A DNA stretch of 64,000 nucleotides from Aquitalea palustris (GTDB lineage: Bacteria > Pseudomonadota > Gammaproteobacteria > Burkholderiales > Chromobacteriaceae): the NCBI RefSeq assembly GCF_003693445.1, contig NZ_RFAR01000009.1, forward strand, positions 1 to 64,000, given 5' to 3'. The position numbers and the translations under genes are program-made. Positions 56,369 through 64,000 of the stretch are shown here, piece after piece. The notes beneath the pieces were generated by a model, which was not told the origin of the DNA, made no database searches, and saw only the letters and a program-made list of their open reading frames with translations. Position 1 is the stretch's first letter. Every line of letters begins with the position of its first letter.

Positions 56369-56500
56369 ATTCAGTATTCCTTTATCTCAATTCGTTGCGA
56401 CTGCGGCCAAACGCTGATAGCCGAGGCCTGTTGTCTTCATAGGTATTGGCTATGCTGTCTTTTTCAAGTGGCCGCCAAGAACCTTTTTATGATTTCCGGG

Positions 56501-57046
56501 TCAGGCACGCGCCTTGGCCACGATCACCATGGCCGGACGCAGCGTGCGCTCAGCCAGCTGATAACCTTTCTGTAGCACCCGTAACACCGTATTGGCTTCG
56601 GCATCGGATTCTTCCGCGCTCATGGCCTGATGCTGGTGCGGGTCGAGCTTGTCGCCCACTGCCGGCGATATTTCCTTGATCTGCGCCTTGTCAAAGGCGG
56701 CCACCAGTTGTTTCAGCGTCATGTCCACGCCCATTTTCAGGGTGTCGATCTGGCCGCTCTGGTCTAGCAGCGCCATTTCCAGGTAGTCCTTTACCGGTAC
56801 CAGTTCCTGGGCAAACTTGTTGATGGCGTACTTCTGGGTGTTAAGCAGCTCTTCAGCATTGCGACGACGCTGGTTTTCCTGATCTGCACGACTGCGCAGC
56901 AACTGATCCTGCAGTTCGGCAAGCTGTGCCTCCAGTGCGGCGATGCGCTGTTCAGCGGTTTGCTCGACAGTCTGCTCGCTGGCTGCTGCGTTGATGGTTT
57001 CGTCGACCGCGGCTTCGTTGGTCGCGTTGTTCTGGTTTTCCTGCAT
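56501..57046 (-). CDS. grpE: Nucleotide exchange factor GrpE
   Basis: A 181-residue exchange factor for DnaK. It has an acidic N-terminal stretch, a coiled coil of about residues 35-90 (AALEAQLAELQDQLLRSRAD), then ALLDQSGQIDTLKMGVDMTL and the C-terminal beta domain (VGDKLDPHQHQAM, RVLQKGYQLAERTLRPAMVIV). It is the first gene of the minus-strand grpE-dnaK-dnaJ group. Confidence 0.95.
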   Translation of the reverse strand: MQENQNNATNEAAVDETINAAASEQTVEQTAEQRIAALEAQLAELQDQLLRSRADQENQRRRNAEELLNTQKYAINKFAQELVPVKDYLEMALLDQSGQIDTLKMGVDMTLKQLVAAFDKAQIKEISPAVGDKLDPHQHQAMSAEESDAEANTVLRVLQKGYQLAERTLRPAMVIVAKARA

Positions 57047-57090
57047 GGCAAGACCTCAAGTGAATCAGCTTTTAACGATGTCCCGATGCC

Positions 57091-57118
57091 AGATAAGGTC
57101 TCTCTGCGGGAATTCAAG
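57091..57118 (-). promoter_or_regulatory. Candidate sigma-32 heat-shock promoter of grpE
   Basis: On the minus strand CTTGAA (57113-57118), 14 bases, then CCTTATCT (57091-57098). This fits the sigma-32 consensus CTTGAA-N13-15-CCCCATnT with two mismatches in the -10. It lies 45 bp before the grpE start. No CIRCE repeat for HrcA was found. Confidence 0.6.
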
Positions 57119-57499
57119 TCCCTGGTCTTGCCCAGGGTTCACAACCGCTGTGACCAGCGCTCACCTCGCGGTGCGTTTTCGGACTTTTCTTTTCGCAACT
57201 GCAACAAAAACTGGGCGATCAATTATTCATTTTTCGCCACAATTGTCACCTTCTGAACATCGTGGTTTTTTCGGTGTTGCACCGCACACAAGCTATTTTT
57301 TTTGTGCTTATAATGAGCCACACACGCTGAATGACCCACCAAGCAAAGCCGTTATCCGCGGGCTTTTGGTGGTCAGAACGGGCAACAGGCAAAAACCGTT
57401 GTCAACAAAATCACTCCGGAAAAACCGGAATGTCATTTGGCCAGAGGATTGCCGGAATTCACCGGTCTGCAGAGAAAACTATTCGAGAAGGGTTTGAAC
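57119..57499 (+). promoter_or_regulatory. aceA upstream region with strong -10
   Basis: The gap between the grpE promoter and aceA. A consensus -10 TATAAT lies at 57309-57314, just after an eight-T run, without a good -35 17 bp upstream, which suggests activator control. A short hairpin TCCGG-AAAAA-CCGGA lies in the 5' leader near 57417-57431. No coding sequence is seen here. Confidence 0.5.
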
Positions 57500-58798
57500 A
57501 TGACTACTCGCGAACAACGTATCGCCGCCATTCAACATGACTGGGACACCAACCCGCGCTGGAAGGGTATCAAGCGTGGTTACACCGCCGCCGACGTAGA
57601 GCGTCTGCGTGGTTCGGTGCAAGTGGAACACACCCTGGCCCGCCAAGGCGCCGAGAAACTGTGGAACCTGGTCAACAACGAACCCTACATCAACTGTCTG
57701 GGCGCGCTGACCGGTGGTCAGGCCATGCAGCAGGTGAAAGCCGGTATCAAGGCCATCTACCTGTCCGGCTGGCAAGTGGCTGCTGACAACAACGAATACT
57801 CCGCCATGTACCCGGACCAGTCCTTGTACCCGGTGGACTCGGTGCCGAAGGTAGTAGAGCGCATCAACAACGCCTTCACCCGCGCCGACGAAATCCAGCA
57901 CTCCAAGGGCGTTGAAAAGGGTGCTGCCGGTTTTGTTGACTACTACGCTCCCATCGTGGCCGATGCCGAAGCCGGTTTCGGTGGCGTACTGAACGCCTAC
58001 GAACTGATGAAGGCCATGATCCGCGCTGGCGCCGGTGGTGTGCACTTTGAAGACCAACTGGCCTCGGTTAAGAAATGTGGCCACATGGGCGGCAAGGTAC
58101 TGGTACCGACCCAGGAAGCCATCCAGAAGCTGATCGCCGCCCGTATGGCTGCCGACGTATACGGCGTGCCGACCCTGGTGATTGCCCGTACCGACGCTGA
58201 AGCTGCTGATTTGATTACCAGCGACTACGATGCCAACGACAAGCCCTTCCTGACTGGCGAGCGCACTGCCGAAGGCTTCTACAAGACCAAGAAGGGTCTG
58301 GAACAAGCCATCAGCCGCGCCGTAGCCTACGCTGACTACGCCGATCTGGTATGGTGCGAAACCGGCACGCCGGATCTGGAATTCGCCCGCAAATTTGCCG
58401 AAGCCGTTCACGCCAAGCATCCGGGCAAGCTGCTGGCCTACAACTGCTCGCCGTCCTTCAACTGGAAAAAGAACCTGGACGATGCCACCATCGCCAAGTT
58501 CCAGCGCGAACTGGGTGCCATGGGCTACAAATACCAGTTCATCACTTTGGCTGGTATCCACAGCATGTGGTACAACATGTACGACCTGGCACAAGACTAT
58601 GTTGCACGCGGCATGTCGGCCTACGTCGAGAAGGTACAAGAGCCGGAATTCGCAGCACGCGACCGCGGCTACACCTTCGTATCGCACCAGCAGGAAGTGG
58701 GCACCGGCTACTTCGACGATGTCACCACCGTGATCCAGGGCGGCCAGTCCAGCGTGACCGCACTGACCGGCTCCACCGAAGAAGAGCAGTTCCACTAA
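57500..58798 (+). CDS. aceA: Isocitrate lyase
   Basis: A 432-residue glyoxylate-shunt enzyme that splits isocitrate into succinate and glyoxylate. The catalytic KKCGH motif ([18 protein letters not shown]) and [23 protein letters not shown] and [11 protein letters not shown] are the family hallmarks. The ATG at 57500 ([15 protein letters not shown]) matches the known N-terminus; the reading frame extends 21 codons upstream but has no matching residues. It would support growth on acetate and, here, acetyl-CoA from kbl-tdh. Confidence 0.97.
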   Translation: MTTREQRIAAIQHDWDTNPRWKGIKRGYTAADVERLRGSVQVEHTLARQGAEKLWNLVNNEPYINCLGALTGGQAMQQVKAGIKAIYLSGWQVAADNNEYSAMYPDQSLYPVDSVPKVVERINNAFTRADEIQHSKGVEKGAAGFVDYYAPIVADAEAGFGGVLNAYELMKAMIRAGAGGVHFEDQLASVKKCGHMGGKVLVPTQEAIQKLIAARMAADVYGVPTLVIARTDAEAADLITSDYDANDKPFLTGERTAEGFYKTKKGLEQAISRAVAYADYADLVWCETGTPDLEFARKFAEAVHAKHPGKLLAYNCSPSFNWKKNLDDATIAKFQRELGAMGYKYQFITLAGIHSMWYNMYDLAQDYVARGMSAYVEKVQEPEFAARDRGYTFVSHQQEVGTGYFDDVTTVIQGGQSSVTALTGSTEEEQFH

Positions 58799-58837
58799 GC
58801 AGTCTGTGGCCGGGTCGGTTCGCCGGCCCTGACCACC

Positions 58838-58869
58838 ACGCCCGCCAGCCTTGCGCTCGCGGGCGTTTT
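58838..58869 (+). terminator. Terminator of aceA
   Basis: Perfect stem ACGCCCGC / GCGGGCGT with a 13-base loop and TTTT, 40 bp after the aceA stop. Confidence 0.8.
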
Positions 58870-59060
58870 GCATGTCTGAGCGTGGTCTGCCTGACTGGTT
58901 AGCCCACTACTTTATTAATCTTGGCTAAACAATCAATTCATGGAAAACGACTTTTCTGTTGCCTGAGCATCTCTATACTGAGCACTGCTATCGTTTCAGG
59001 CAGTCATTGCTTAATGGCTGCCTGACAAGCTGATCCATCACCAGAGAAAAGGTTGTTTAC

Positions 59061-59615
59061 ATGACAAAAGTCGTCGTCGTTTATCACTCCGGTTACGGTC
59101 ATACCCAGCGCGTTGCCCAGCAAGTGGCTGCCGGTGCCAATGCCGAACTCATCGCAATCGATGCCGAAGGCAATGTGCCGGACAGCGCCTGGGATACCCT
59201 GGCGGCTGCAGATGCCATCATCTTTGGCTCGCCCACCTATATGGGCAGCCCGAGCTGGCAGTTCAAGAAATTTGCCGATGCCAGCTCCAAGGCCTGGTTT
59301 ACCCGTGCCTGGCAGGACAAGGTGTTTGGCGGTTTCACCAATAGCGCCAGTCTGAATGGCGACAAGCAGGTCGCGCTGATCAACCTGCAAACCCTGGCCT
59401 CGCAACACGGTGGCATCTGGGTCAGCCTGGGTCTGCTGCCCAGCAACAGCAAGGCAGCCGCACGTACTGACGTCAACAATCTGGGTGGCTCGGTTGGCCT
59501 GCTGGTGCAGTCGCCGTCGGATGCCAGTGTGGATGAAATTCCGCAAGGCGACCTGGACACCGCCAAGCAATACGGCGCACGCGTAGCCTCCATCGCCGCC
59601 AAGCTGCGCGGCTGA
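59061..59615 (+). CDS. Flavodoxin-family NAD(P)H oxidoreductase (WrbA-like)
   Basis: A 184-residue FMN protein. KVVVVYHSGYGHTQRVAQQVA is the flavodoxin phosphate-binding loop, GSPTYMGSPSWQFKKFAD and FTNSASLNGDKQ are typical of the WrbA/flavodoxin-like quinone reductases, but the protein is shorter than WrbA (198). It would reduce quinones by two electrons. Monocistronic, with a terminator immediately after it. Confidence 0.85.
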   Translation: MTKVVVVYHSGYGHTQRVAQQVAAGANAELIAIDAEGNVPDSAWDTLAAADAIIFGSPTYMGSPSWQFKKFADASSKAWFTRAWQDKVFGGFTNSASLNGDKQVALINLQTLASQHGGIWVSLGLLPSNSKAAARTDVNNLGGSVGLLVQSPSDASVDEIPQGDLDTAKQYGARVASIAAKLRG

Positions 59616-59650
59616 TTGCGCTAGCTATATCAACTAGCTGAAGATGTAAA

Positions 59651-59679
59651 AAAAGCCACCTTGTTCAAGGTGGCTTTTT
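59651..59679. terminator. Bidirectional terminator
   Basis: Perfect 12-bp stem AAAAGCCACCTT / AAGGTGGCTTTT with loop GTTC. A and T runs on both sides allow it to end the WrbA-like gene on the plus strand and the permease gene on the minus strand (19 bp from its stop). Confidence 0.93.
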
Positions 59680-59697
59680 CCATGGGCAATCGCCGGC

Positions 59698-61095
59698 TCA
59701 GGACTGCTTGTGCAGATGAGAGTTCTTGCGTGAGTAACCGAAGTACACCACCAGGCCAATCACCAGCCACACCACGAAGCACAGCCAGGTGAGTGCGGAC
59801 AGCTGGGTCATCAGGAAGACGCAGAAGATCACCGCCAGTGCCGGCACATAGGGCACGCCCGGGCAGTGGAACTTGCGCGGCAGGTTGGGTTCGGTCTTGC
59901 GCAGCTTGATGATGGCGATGGCAATCAGCGAGAACGCCGCCAGGGTGCCGATGTTCACCAGCTCGGCCAGGGTGTGCAGCGGAATGAAACCGGCAATCAG
60001 CGCAATGATGGAGCCGATCAGCCAGGTGGCCTTGTACGGCGTGCCGTATTTCGGGTTTACCTCGGAGAAGATCTTCGGCAGCAGGCCATCGCGGCTCATG
60101 GCGAACAGGATGCGGGTCTGGCCGTAGGTCATCACCAGAATCACCGTCAGCATGCCCAGAATGGCACCCAGGTCGACAAAGCCGGCAAACCAGTCCAGCT
60201 TGGCCACTTGCAGGGCCAGCGATACCGGGTGGTCGATACCGGCAAACTGGGCGTAAGGCACGATGCCGGTCATGATGGCCGACACGATGACATACAGGAT
60301 GGAACAGATGGCCAGCGACCAGATCACGCCCTTGGGAATGTCACGCGCCGGGTCTTTCACTTCTTCGGCAGCGCAGGTCACTGCATCAAAACCGAGGAAG
60401 CTGAAGAACACGATGGCCGCGCCGTGGAACACGCCGTTCATGCCATAAGGCAGGGCCGGGCTCCAGTTGACCGGCTTGACGTGCCAGACGCCGATGGCGA
60501 TGAACATCAGCACCACGGCCACCTTGATCAGTACCACGATATTGTTGACGCGCTTGGATTCCTTGATGCCAAAAGCCAGCAAGGCTGTGATCAGCATGGC
60601 AATGGTGAAGGCTGGCAGGTTGAACAAGGTAGCCTTGCCCGGTACCGCGCCAGCCGCAGCTATCAGCGCATCAGGCAGGTGAATGCCGAAACCGCCCAGC
60701 AAGCTCTGGAAATAACCGGACCAGCCGACGGATACCGCCGAGGAGGCCAGCAGGTATTCCAGCATCAGGTCCCAGCCGATGATCCAGGCCACCAGCTCGC
60801 CCAGCGTGGCATAGGCATAGGTGTAGGTGGAGCCGGAAATCGGCAGCATCGCGGCAAACTCGGCATAGCACAGCGCGGCAAAACCGCAGGCAAATGCACC
60901 GATGATGAAGGACAGTACCAGGCCCGGGCCGGCCACCGTGGCACCGGTGCCGGTCAGCACGAAAATACCGGTACCGATGATGGCACCGATCCCCAGCATG
61001 GTCAGGTCGAAAGCCGTCAGCTCCTTGCGGAGCCCTTTGGCGGTCTGGGCAAATTCCAGCATGCCCTGAACGCTCTTCTTGCGCATCAAACTCAT
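59698..61095 (-). CDS. APC-family amino acid permease (cationic amino acid type)
   Basis: A 465-residue inner-membrane transporter with about 12 helices. The first helix TMLGIGAIIGTGIFVLTG contains the APC signature G-x-G-A-I-I-G-x-G-I-F. CYAEFAAMLPISGSTYTYAY and FFSFLGFDAVTCAAEEVKDPAR fit the cationic amino acid transporter group, like YhdG/CAT. ATG 61095 (MSLMRKKSVQG) has an AGGAT site upstream and is preferred to the longer reading frame. Substrate not known. Confidence 0.9.
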   Translation of the reverse strand: MSLMRKKSVQGMLEFAQTAKGLRKELTAFDLTMLGIGAIIGTGIFVLTGTGATVAGPGLVLSFIIGAFACGFAALCYAEFAAMLPISGSTYTYAYATLGELVAWIIGWDLMLEYLLASSAVSVGWSGYFQSLLGGFGIHLPDALIAAAGAVPGKATLFNLPAFTIAMLITALLAFGIKESKRVNNIVVLIKVAVVLMFIAIGVWHVKPVNWSPALPYGMNGVFHGAAIVFFSFLGFDAVTCAAEEVKDPARDIPKGVIWSLAICSILYVIVSAIMTGIVPYAQFAGIDHPVSLALQVAKLDWFAGFVDLGAILGMLTVILVMTYGQTRILFAMSRDGLLPKIFSEVNPKYGTPYKATWLIGSIIALIAGFIPLHTLAELVNIGTLAAFSLIAIAIIKLRKTEPNLPRKFHCPGVPYVPALAVIFCVFLMTQLSALTWLCFVVWLVIGLVVYFGYSRKNSHLHKQS

Positions 61096-61521
61096 GTTCA
61101 GACTATCCTGTGTGCGCCGTTCCCCTTGCCATGTTTGGGCGGCGGGGTAGCCGGCGTTGATGATCATACTCAGCCCTTCCGCGGCTGCCCCGTCTGTTGC
61201 CGGTTCGTGACCGACACCTCAACGCAGGGCACTGCAGCGGAAAACGCGCGATCTTACAGGAAGGGGGGAACAGTTCAAGCCATAAAATCGGACAAAGTGT
61301 ATCCATTATCCATTGCCAAGCCGTTCTGGCAGCAGGATTTGCTGCAAAGCTGTCATAAGCCTGCAAGACAAGGCAGTTAATGGCGCTATTCGACCAATAA
61401 TCCGGTAGAAATTGCCATAAAAACGCAATGCCATGCCTATTTGACAGCAGTTTGCCTTACTGCAAACCTGATTCACCCTGCCGCAACATATTGCGACAGG
61501 GCGCGATGACAGCAGACTGAA
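61096..61521. other. Intergenic region with two dyads after the LamB-like porin gene
   Basis: 426 bp without a gene. On the minus strand, 20 bp after the LamB-like gene stop, there is an imperfect palindrome CCCTG-C-CGCAA-CATA-TTGCG-A-CAGGG (61476-61501), and then a second dyad GTTTGC-CTTACT-GCAAAC (61450-61467). They are probably mRNA 3' structures, but no T-run follows. The remainder carries the permease promoter, which I could not place exactly. Confidence 0.45.
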
Positions 61522-62817
61522 TCACCACCAGGCTTCGATTTGCGCTCCCAGCGTGGTGGCATTGCGCCGGCCATTGCTGGCAAACGTACTGGCATTGGCC
61601 AAGGCTGCGGCATCATTCCAGTTAAAGCGGCTGACATATAGCCGGAACTCCGGTCGACTCCAGAAATCGGTATCCGGAGCAAACGCCAGCGCCAGCGTGG
61701 CCTTGTTCAACTGCTGCGTATCCTGCCCGTCGGTGTTGCGGCTGGTCAGGCCAACCTCACCCAGCAACTTGATATTGGCCGCCAGCCCGTAGGAAAGGCG
61801 CCCGCCCAGGCTGACATCACGGTATTTGGCGGCATGATCGGGGGCCACGGTCTGGTAGCCGAACACCGCCTGTCCGCCAAAACGACCACGCTGCCAGCTG
61901 AGCACTTCGGCCAGCCGGTTCTGTCTGGCCCCTGGCTGGGCGGCCCCCGCGCTATCCAGATTGTAAAACTCGCCGGACAGTGAGGCATGGCCGGAGGCAG
62001 TCTGCAAAAACAGTGCGTTTTGCAGCCCGGTCACCAGGAAGTCTTGCTGATTATGCAGCAGCCCCCAGGCGCTACCGGCCTTGCCCATGGCAAAGTCTCC
62101 GCTGATGACGCCACCGGTCAGCGCCAGCTTGCCCCCGGGATTGCTTGCAATATTGATCAGCTGGAAATTGACACGGCGCGCATTGTTCAGCGTGGCATTG
62201 CTATTGGCATAGTTGCCCGAGCTGGACAGGGACACATTCAGCCGCGCGCTGTGACCGATGGCAATGCCGTCGACGCCGGCACCGTAATTGTCACCATCCT
62301 GCATCAGCCAGTTGTCCAGAATATGGATATCCTGAATGCGGTGGTAGCGCTGGCCAGCCCAGAAGGTCAGCTCGGGGGCAAAGGCCAAGCCGGACAGATA
62401 GGCATAGAGCTGTGCGGCGCTGGTCTTGCTGGTGCTGCCGCTGTCGCCGATCACCGGGTCATAGCTATAGAAGGTGGGCATGGCGTATACCCCCCAGCTG
62501 ACGCCACCGCTGCCACTCCATTTCTTGCCGATACCGAATTCGCCGTAGGTGTCACCTTCGTTACCCAGCCGGAAGTGCTGTAAATCCCCGCCCAGTTGGT
62601 ATTGGCCGCGCGGTTCATCCTTGCTGCCGGAGTAAAAGCCGCTACGGAAATAGCCATCAAAACTGAAACCGTTGTCTTCCAGTGCCTGTTTCATGGCACT
62701 GCCCAATTGCTCGGCACTGGGCGTACTGCCGCCGCTTGTACTGTCGGTGGCCATGGCGGCTCCACTCAGGCCCAGTAGCAAGGCACTCAGGACGATGGTC
62801 GATGGTGTTGTTGTCAT
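61522..62817 (-). CDS. LamB-like outer-membrane carbohydrate porin
   Basis: A 431-residue outer-membrane channel. A signal peptide (about residues 1-23: TIVLSALLLGLSGAAMA) is followed by FDGYFRSGFYSGS, EFGIGKKW and WAGQRYHRIQDIHILDNWLMQ-like strands typical of maltoporin/sucrose porin proteins, with a C-terminal aromatic residue (EAWW). AAGGAGAAT precedes ATG 62817. It follows the treC-like gene in the same direction (131 bp), so it probably admits trehalose or another alpha-glucoside. No other substrate evidence. Confidence 0.85.
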   Translation of the reverse strand: MTTTPSTIVLSALLLGLSGAAMATDSTSGGSTPSAEQLGSAMKQALEDNGFSFDGYFRSGFYSGSKDEPRGQYQLGGDLQHFRLGNEGDTYGEFGIGKKWSGSGGVSWGVYAMPTFYSYDPVIGDSGSTSKTSAAQLYAYLSGLAFAPELTFWAGQRYHRIQDIHILDNWLMQDGDNYGAGVDGIAIGHSARLNVSLSSSGNYANSNATLNNARRVNFQLINIASNPGGKLALTGGVISGDFAMGKAGSAWGLLHNQQDFLVTGLQNALFLQTASGHASLSGEFYNLDSAGAAQPGARQNRLAEVLSWQRGRFGGQAVFGYQTVAPDHAAKYRDVSLGGRLSYGLAANIKLLGEVGLTSRNTDGQDTQQLNKATLALAFAPDTDFWSRPEFRLYVSRFNWNDAAALANASTFASNGRRNATTLGAQIEAWW

Positions 62818-62948
62818 GGGTATTCTCCTTATCCGTGTTATTGATCTGCGCAACGCCGCCCTGCTGTCCCCCAGAGCGTGGCGTGCGGGCAAAGCTCCGC
62901 CCTGCCGGCGCAAGCGCAGGCATGACGGTCATGCGGGTCCAGGTGTCG

Positions 62949-64000
62949 TTAAGGCGGTGTGACGGGATAAAACCGGTACAGCAGCGAATGCCAGGGGCGC
63001 AGCTGCCATTGCCAGCCGGCTGGCGGTGCCGGGTAGTTGCTCAACAGCAACTCGGCTTGCCAGCCCTCCGGAATCACCCCCTCCGGCAGCCGGTAGCTTT
63101 GCGCTTCGGCTCCGAAATGGCTGATCACCAGCAACATTTCTGCGGCGCTTCGCCGGGTATACACCCACAGGCTGGGGTGTTCCGGCGTCAGGCAGCGGTA
63201 ATCGCCATCAGCCAGCACCGGGTATTGCTTGCGCAGGGCAATCAAGCGCCGGTAGTGGTGCAAGACCGAATCCGGGTCGGCCAGGGCAGCGGCCACATTG
63301 ATGTGGCCAGCATCATCTGCCAGCCGCAACCAGGGCTGGGTCTGGCTGAAGCCGGCAAACCGGCTGTTGTCCCATTGCATGGGCGTGCGGCTGTTATCGC
63401 GTGATTTCTGGCGGATGACCGCCATCGCCTGTGCGCGATCCAGCCCGCTGGCCAGCAGCTGCTGGTAGGCATTGAGGCTTTCCACATCGCGCAGCTCTTC
63501 AATGTGCTGGAATGCCGGATTGGCCATGGCGATTTCCTCGCCCTGATAGAGATAAGGCGTGCCTTGCAAGCCATGCAGGGCGGTGGCCAGCATCTTGGCC
63601 GAAACCTGCCGGTACTGGCCTTCATCGCCAAAGCGCGATACCACGCGCGGCTGATCATGGTTGCACCAGAACAAAGCGTTCCAGCCCCCCCCGGCATGCA
63701 TGCCCTGCTGCCAGTCCGACAGGATGCGTTTGAGGCCGACAAAGTCGAAGCGGCCCAATTGCCACTTCTGCCCCTGCGGATAATCGACCTTCAGGTGATG
63801 AAAATTGAAGGTCATCGACAACTCACGCCGCTCCGGGTGCGAATAATCGATGCAGTGCGCCAGCGAGGTGGACGACATCTCGCCCACAGTCAGCAGTTCG
63901 CGCCCGGCAAAGACTTCGCGGTGCATCTGCTGCAGGTATTCGTGCACGCGCGGGCCATCGGTATAAAAATGGCGGCCGTCGCTGTCATCTTCGGAAAAAG
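62949..64000 (-). CDS. treC: GH13 trehalose-6-phosphate hydrolase-like enzyme (TreC; C-terminal part)
   Basis: The C-terminal 350 residues of a GH13 alpha-glucosidase, the gene continuing beyond the window. Visible motifs include ELLTVGEMSSTSL (the catalytic glutamate), FWCNHDQPRVVSRFGDEGQY (transition-state Asp), GTPYLYQGEEIAMAN and SRDNSRTPMQWDNSRFAGFS, all typical of TreC and oligo-1,6-glucosidases. TreC splits trehalose-6-phosphate into glucose and glucose-6-phosphate. The pairing with a carbohydrate porin favours a trehalose role; a treB gene would be expected beyond the window. A 15-bp palindrome GCATGAC-G-GTCATGC lies at 62919-62933, just after the stop. Confidence 0.85.
   Translation of the reverse strand, partial: FSEDDSDGRHFYTDGPRVHEYLQQMHREVFAGRELLTVGEMSSTSLAHCIDYSHPERRELSMTFNFHHLKVDYPQGQKWQLGRFDFVGLKRILSDWQQGMHAGGGWNALFWCNHDQPRVVSRFGDEGQYRQVSAKMLATALHGLQGTPYLYQGEEIAMANPAFQHIEELRDVESLNAYQQLLASGLDRAQAMAVIRQKSRDNSRTPMQWDNSRFAGFSQTQPWLRLADDAGHINVAAALADPDSVLHHYRRLIALRKQYPVLADGDYRCLTPEHPSLWVYTRRSAAEMLLVISHFGAEAQSYRLPEGVIPEGWQAELLLSNYPAPPAGWQWQLRPWHSLLYRFYPVTPP

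Noticed and set aside
54089-56575. An 828-codon plus-strand open frame opposite dnaJ/dnaK
   Set aside because: It overlaps three real genes and shows the compositional bias of antisense frames.
57047-57200. CIRCE element (HrcA site) upstream of grpE
   Set aside because: No TTAGCACTC-N9-GAGTGCTAA pattern is present; a sigma-32-like promoter fits better.
59866-61380. A 504-codon plus-strand open frame opposite the amino acid permease
   Set aside because: His/Gln/Asp-rich antisense frame without family motifs.

Overview
The window is a stretch of chromosome from a Gram-negative betaproteobacterium, most likely Neisseriales/Chromobacteriaceae (Chromobacterium, Aquitalea, Vogesella type). The evidence is the high GC content, a betaproteobacterial trimeric porin, separate glyQ/glyS glycyl-tRNA synthetase genes with a small exported-protein gene between them, a Mg-type HemB, and grpE-dnaK-dnaJ in a row. 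The family call is inferred from gene content; no rRNA is present. I see no tRNA, rRNA, prophage, transposase gene or CRISPR array.

Layout. 0-6 kb: small Trp-rich protein and photolyase, a LysR regulator divergent from malic enzyme maeB, a MITE-like 105-bp element between maeB and its terminator (the end of a second copy lies at the left window edge), and ohr. 6.2-14.2 kb: an accessory block of transporters and regulators (MFS plus TetR with a divergent LysR; LysO-type exporter with a divergent LysR; MFS with a divergent LysR). 14.4-17.8 kb: a NemR-type electrophile/redox regulon (nemR, NfsA-like nitroreductase, nemA, DJ-1/PfpI protein) with two matching operators, each placed between the -35 and -10 elements. 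17.9-21.6 kb: a lipid kinase and the queuosine operon queC-queD-queE, in which QueD carries three PTPS-like segments. 21.6-24.6 kb: a five-gene bufferin-type RiPP operon with two tandem DUF2282 precursors, a DUF692 MNIO enzyme, a DUF2063 partner and DoxX, preceded by two matching ECF-like promoter motifs. 24.7-37.6 kb: mostly housekeeping (serB, a PilZ-like protein, a PAS/degenerate-GGDEF protein, LysE exporter, mpl, esterase, Na+/H+ antiporter, gloA, metal-dependent hydrolase, plsC, gmhB, glyS/glyQ). 37.9-41.3 kb: cytochrome b561 behind a Fur box, and threonine catabolism (kbl-tdh). 41.5-50 kb: a carnitine degradation cluster (cntA, cntB, aldehyde dehydrogenase, hydrolase, BCCT transporter, D-malate dehydrogenase, divergent DmlR-like regulator). 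50-64 kb: hemB, porin, dnaJ/dnaK/grpE, aceA, WrbA-like flavodoxin, amino-acid permease, and a LamB-like porin with a treC-like phosphotrehalase cut by the window end.

How the parts work together. The carnitine cluster encodes import, oxygenolytic removal of trimethylamine, oxidation of malic semialdehyde to D-malate and decarboxylation to pyruvate. MaeB and isocitrate lyase would balance C4/C2 flow. NemA, the NfsA-like reductase, the DJ-1 protein, GloA, Ohr and the WrbA-like protein together form a strong defence against electrophiles, dicarbonyls and peroxides. The bufferin operon probably makes secreted, post-translationally modified Cys peptides that sequester copper. It is the least ordinary system here and the best target for experiments.
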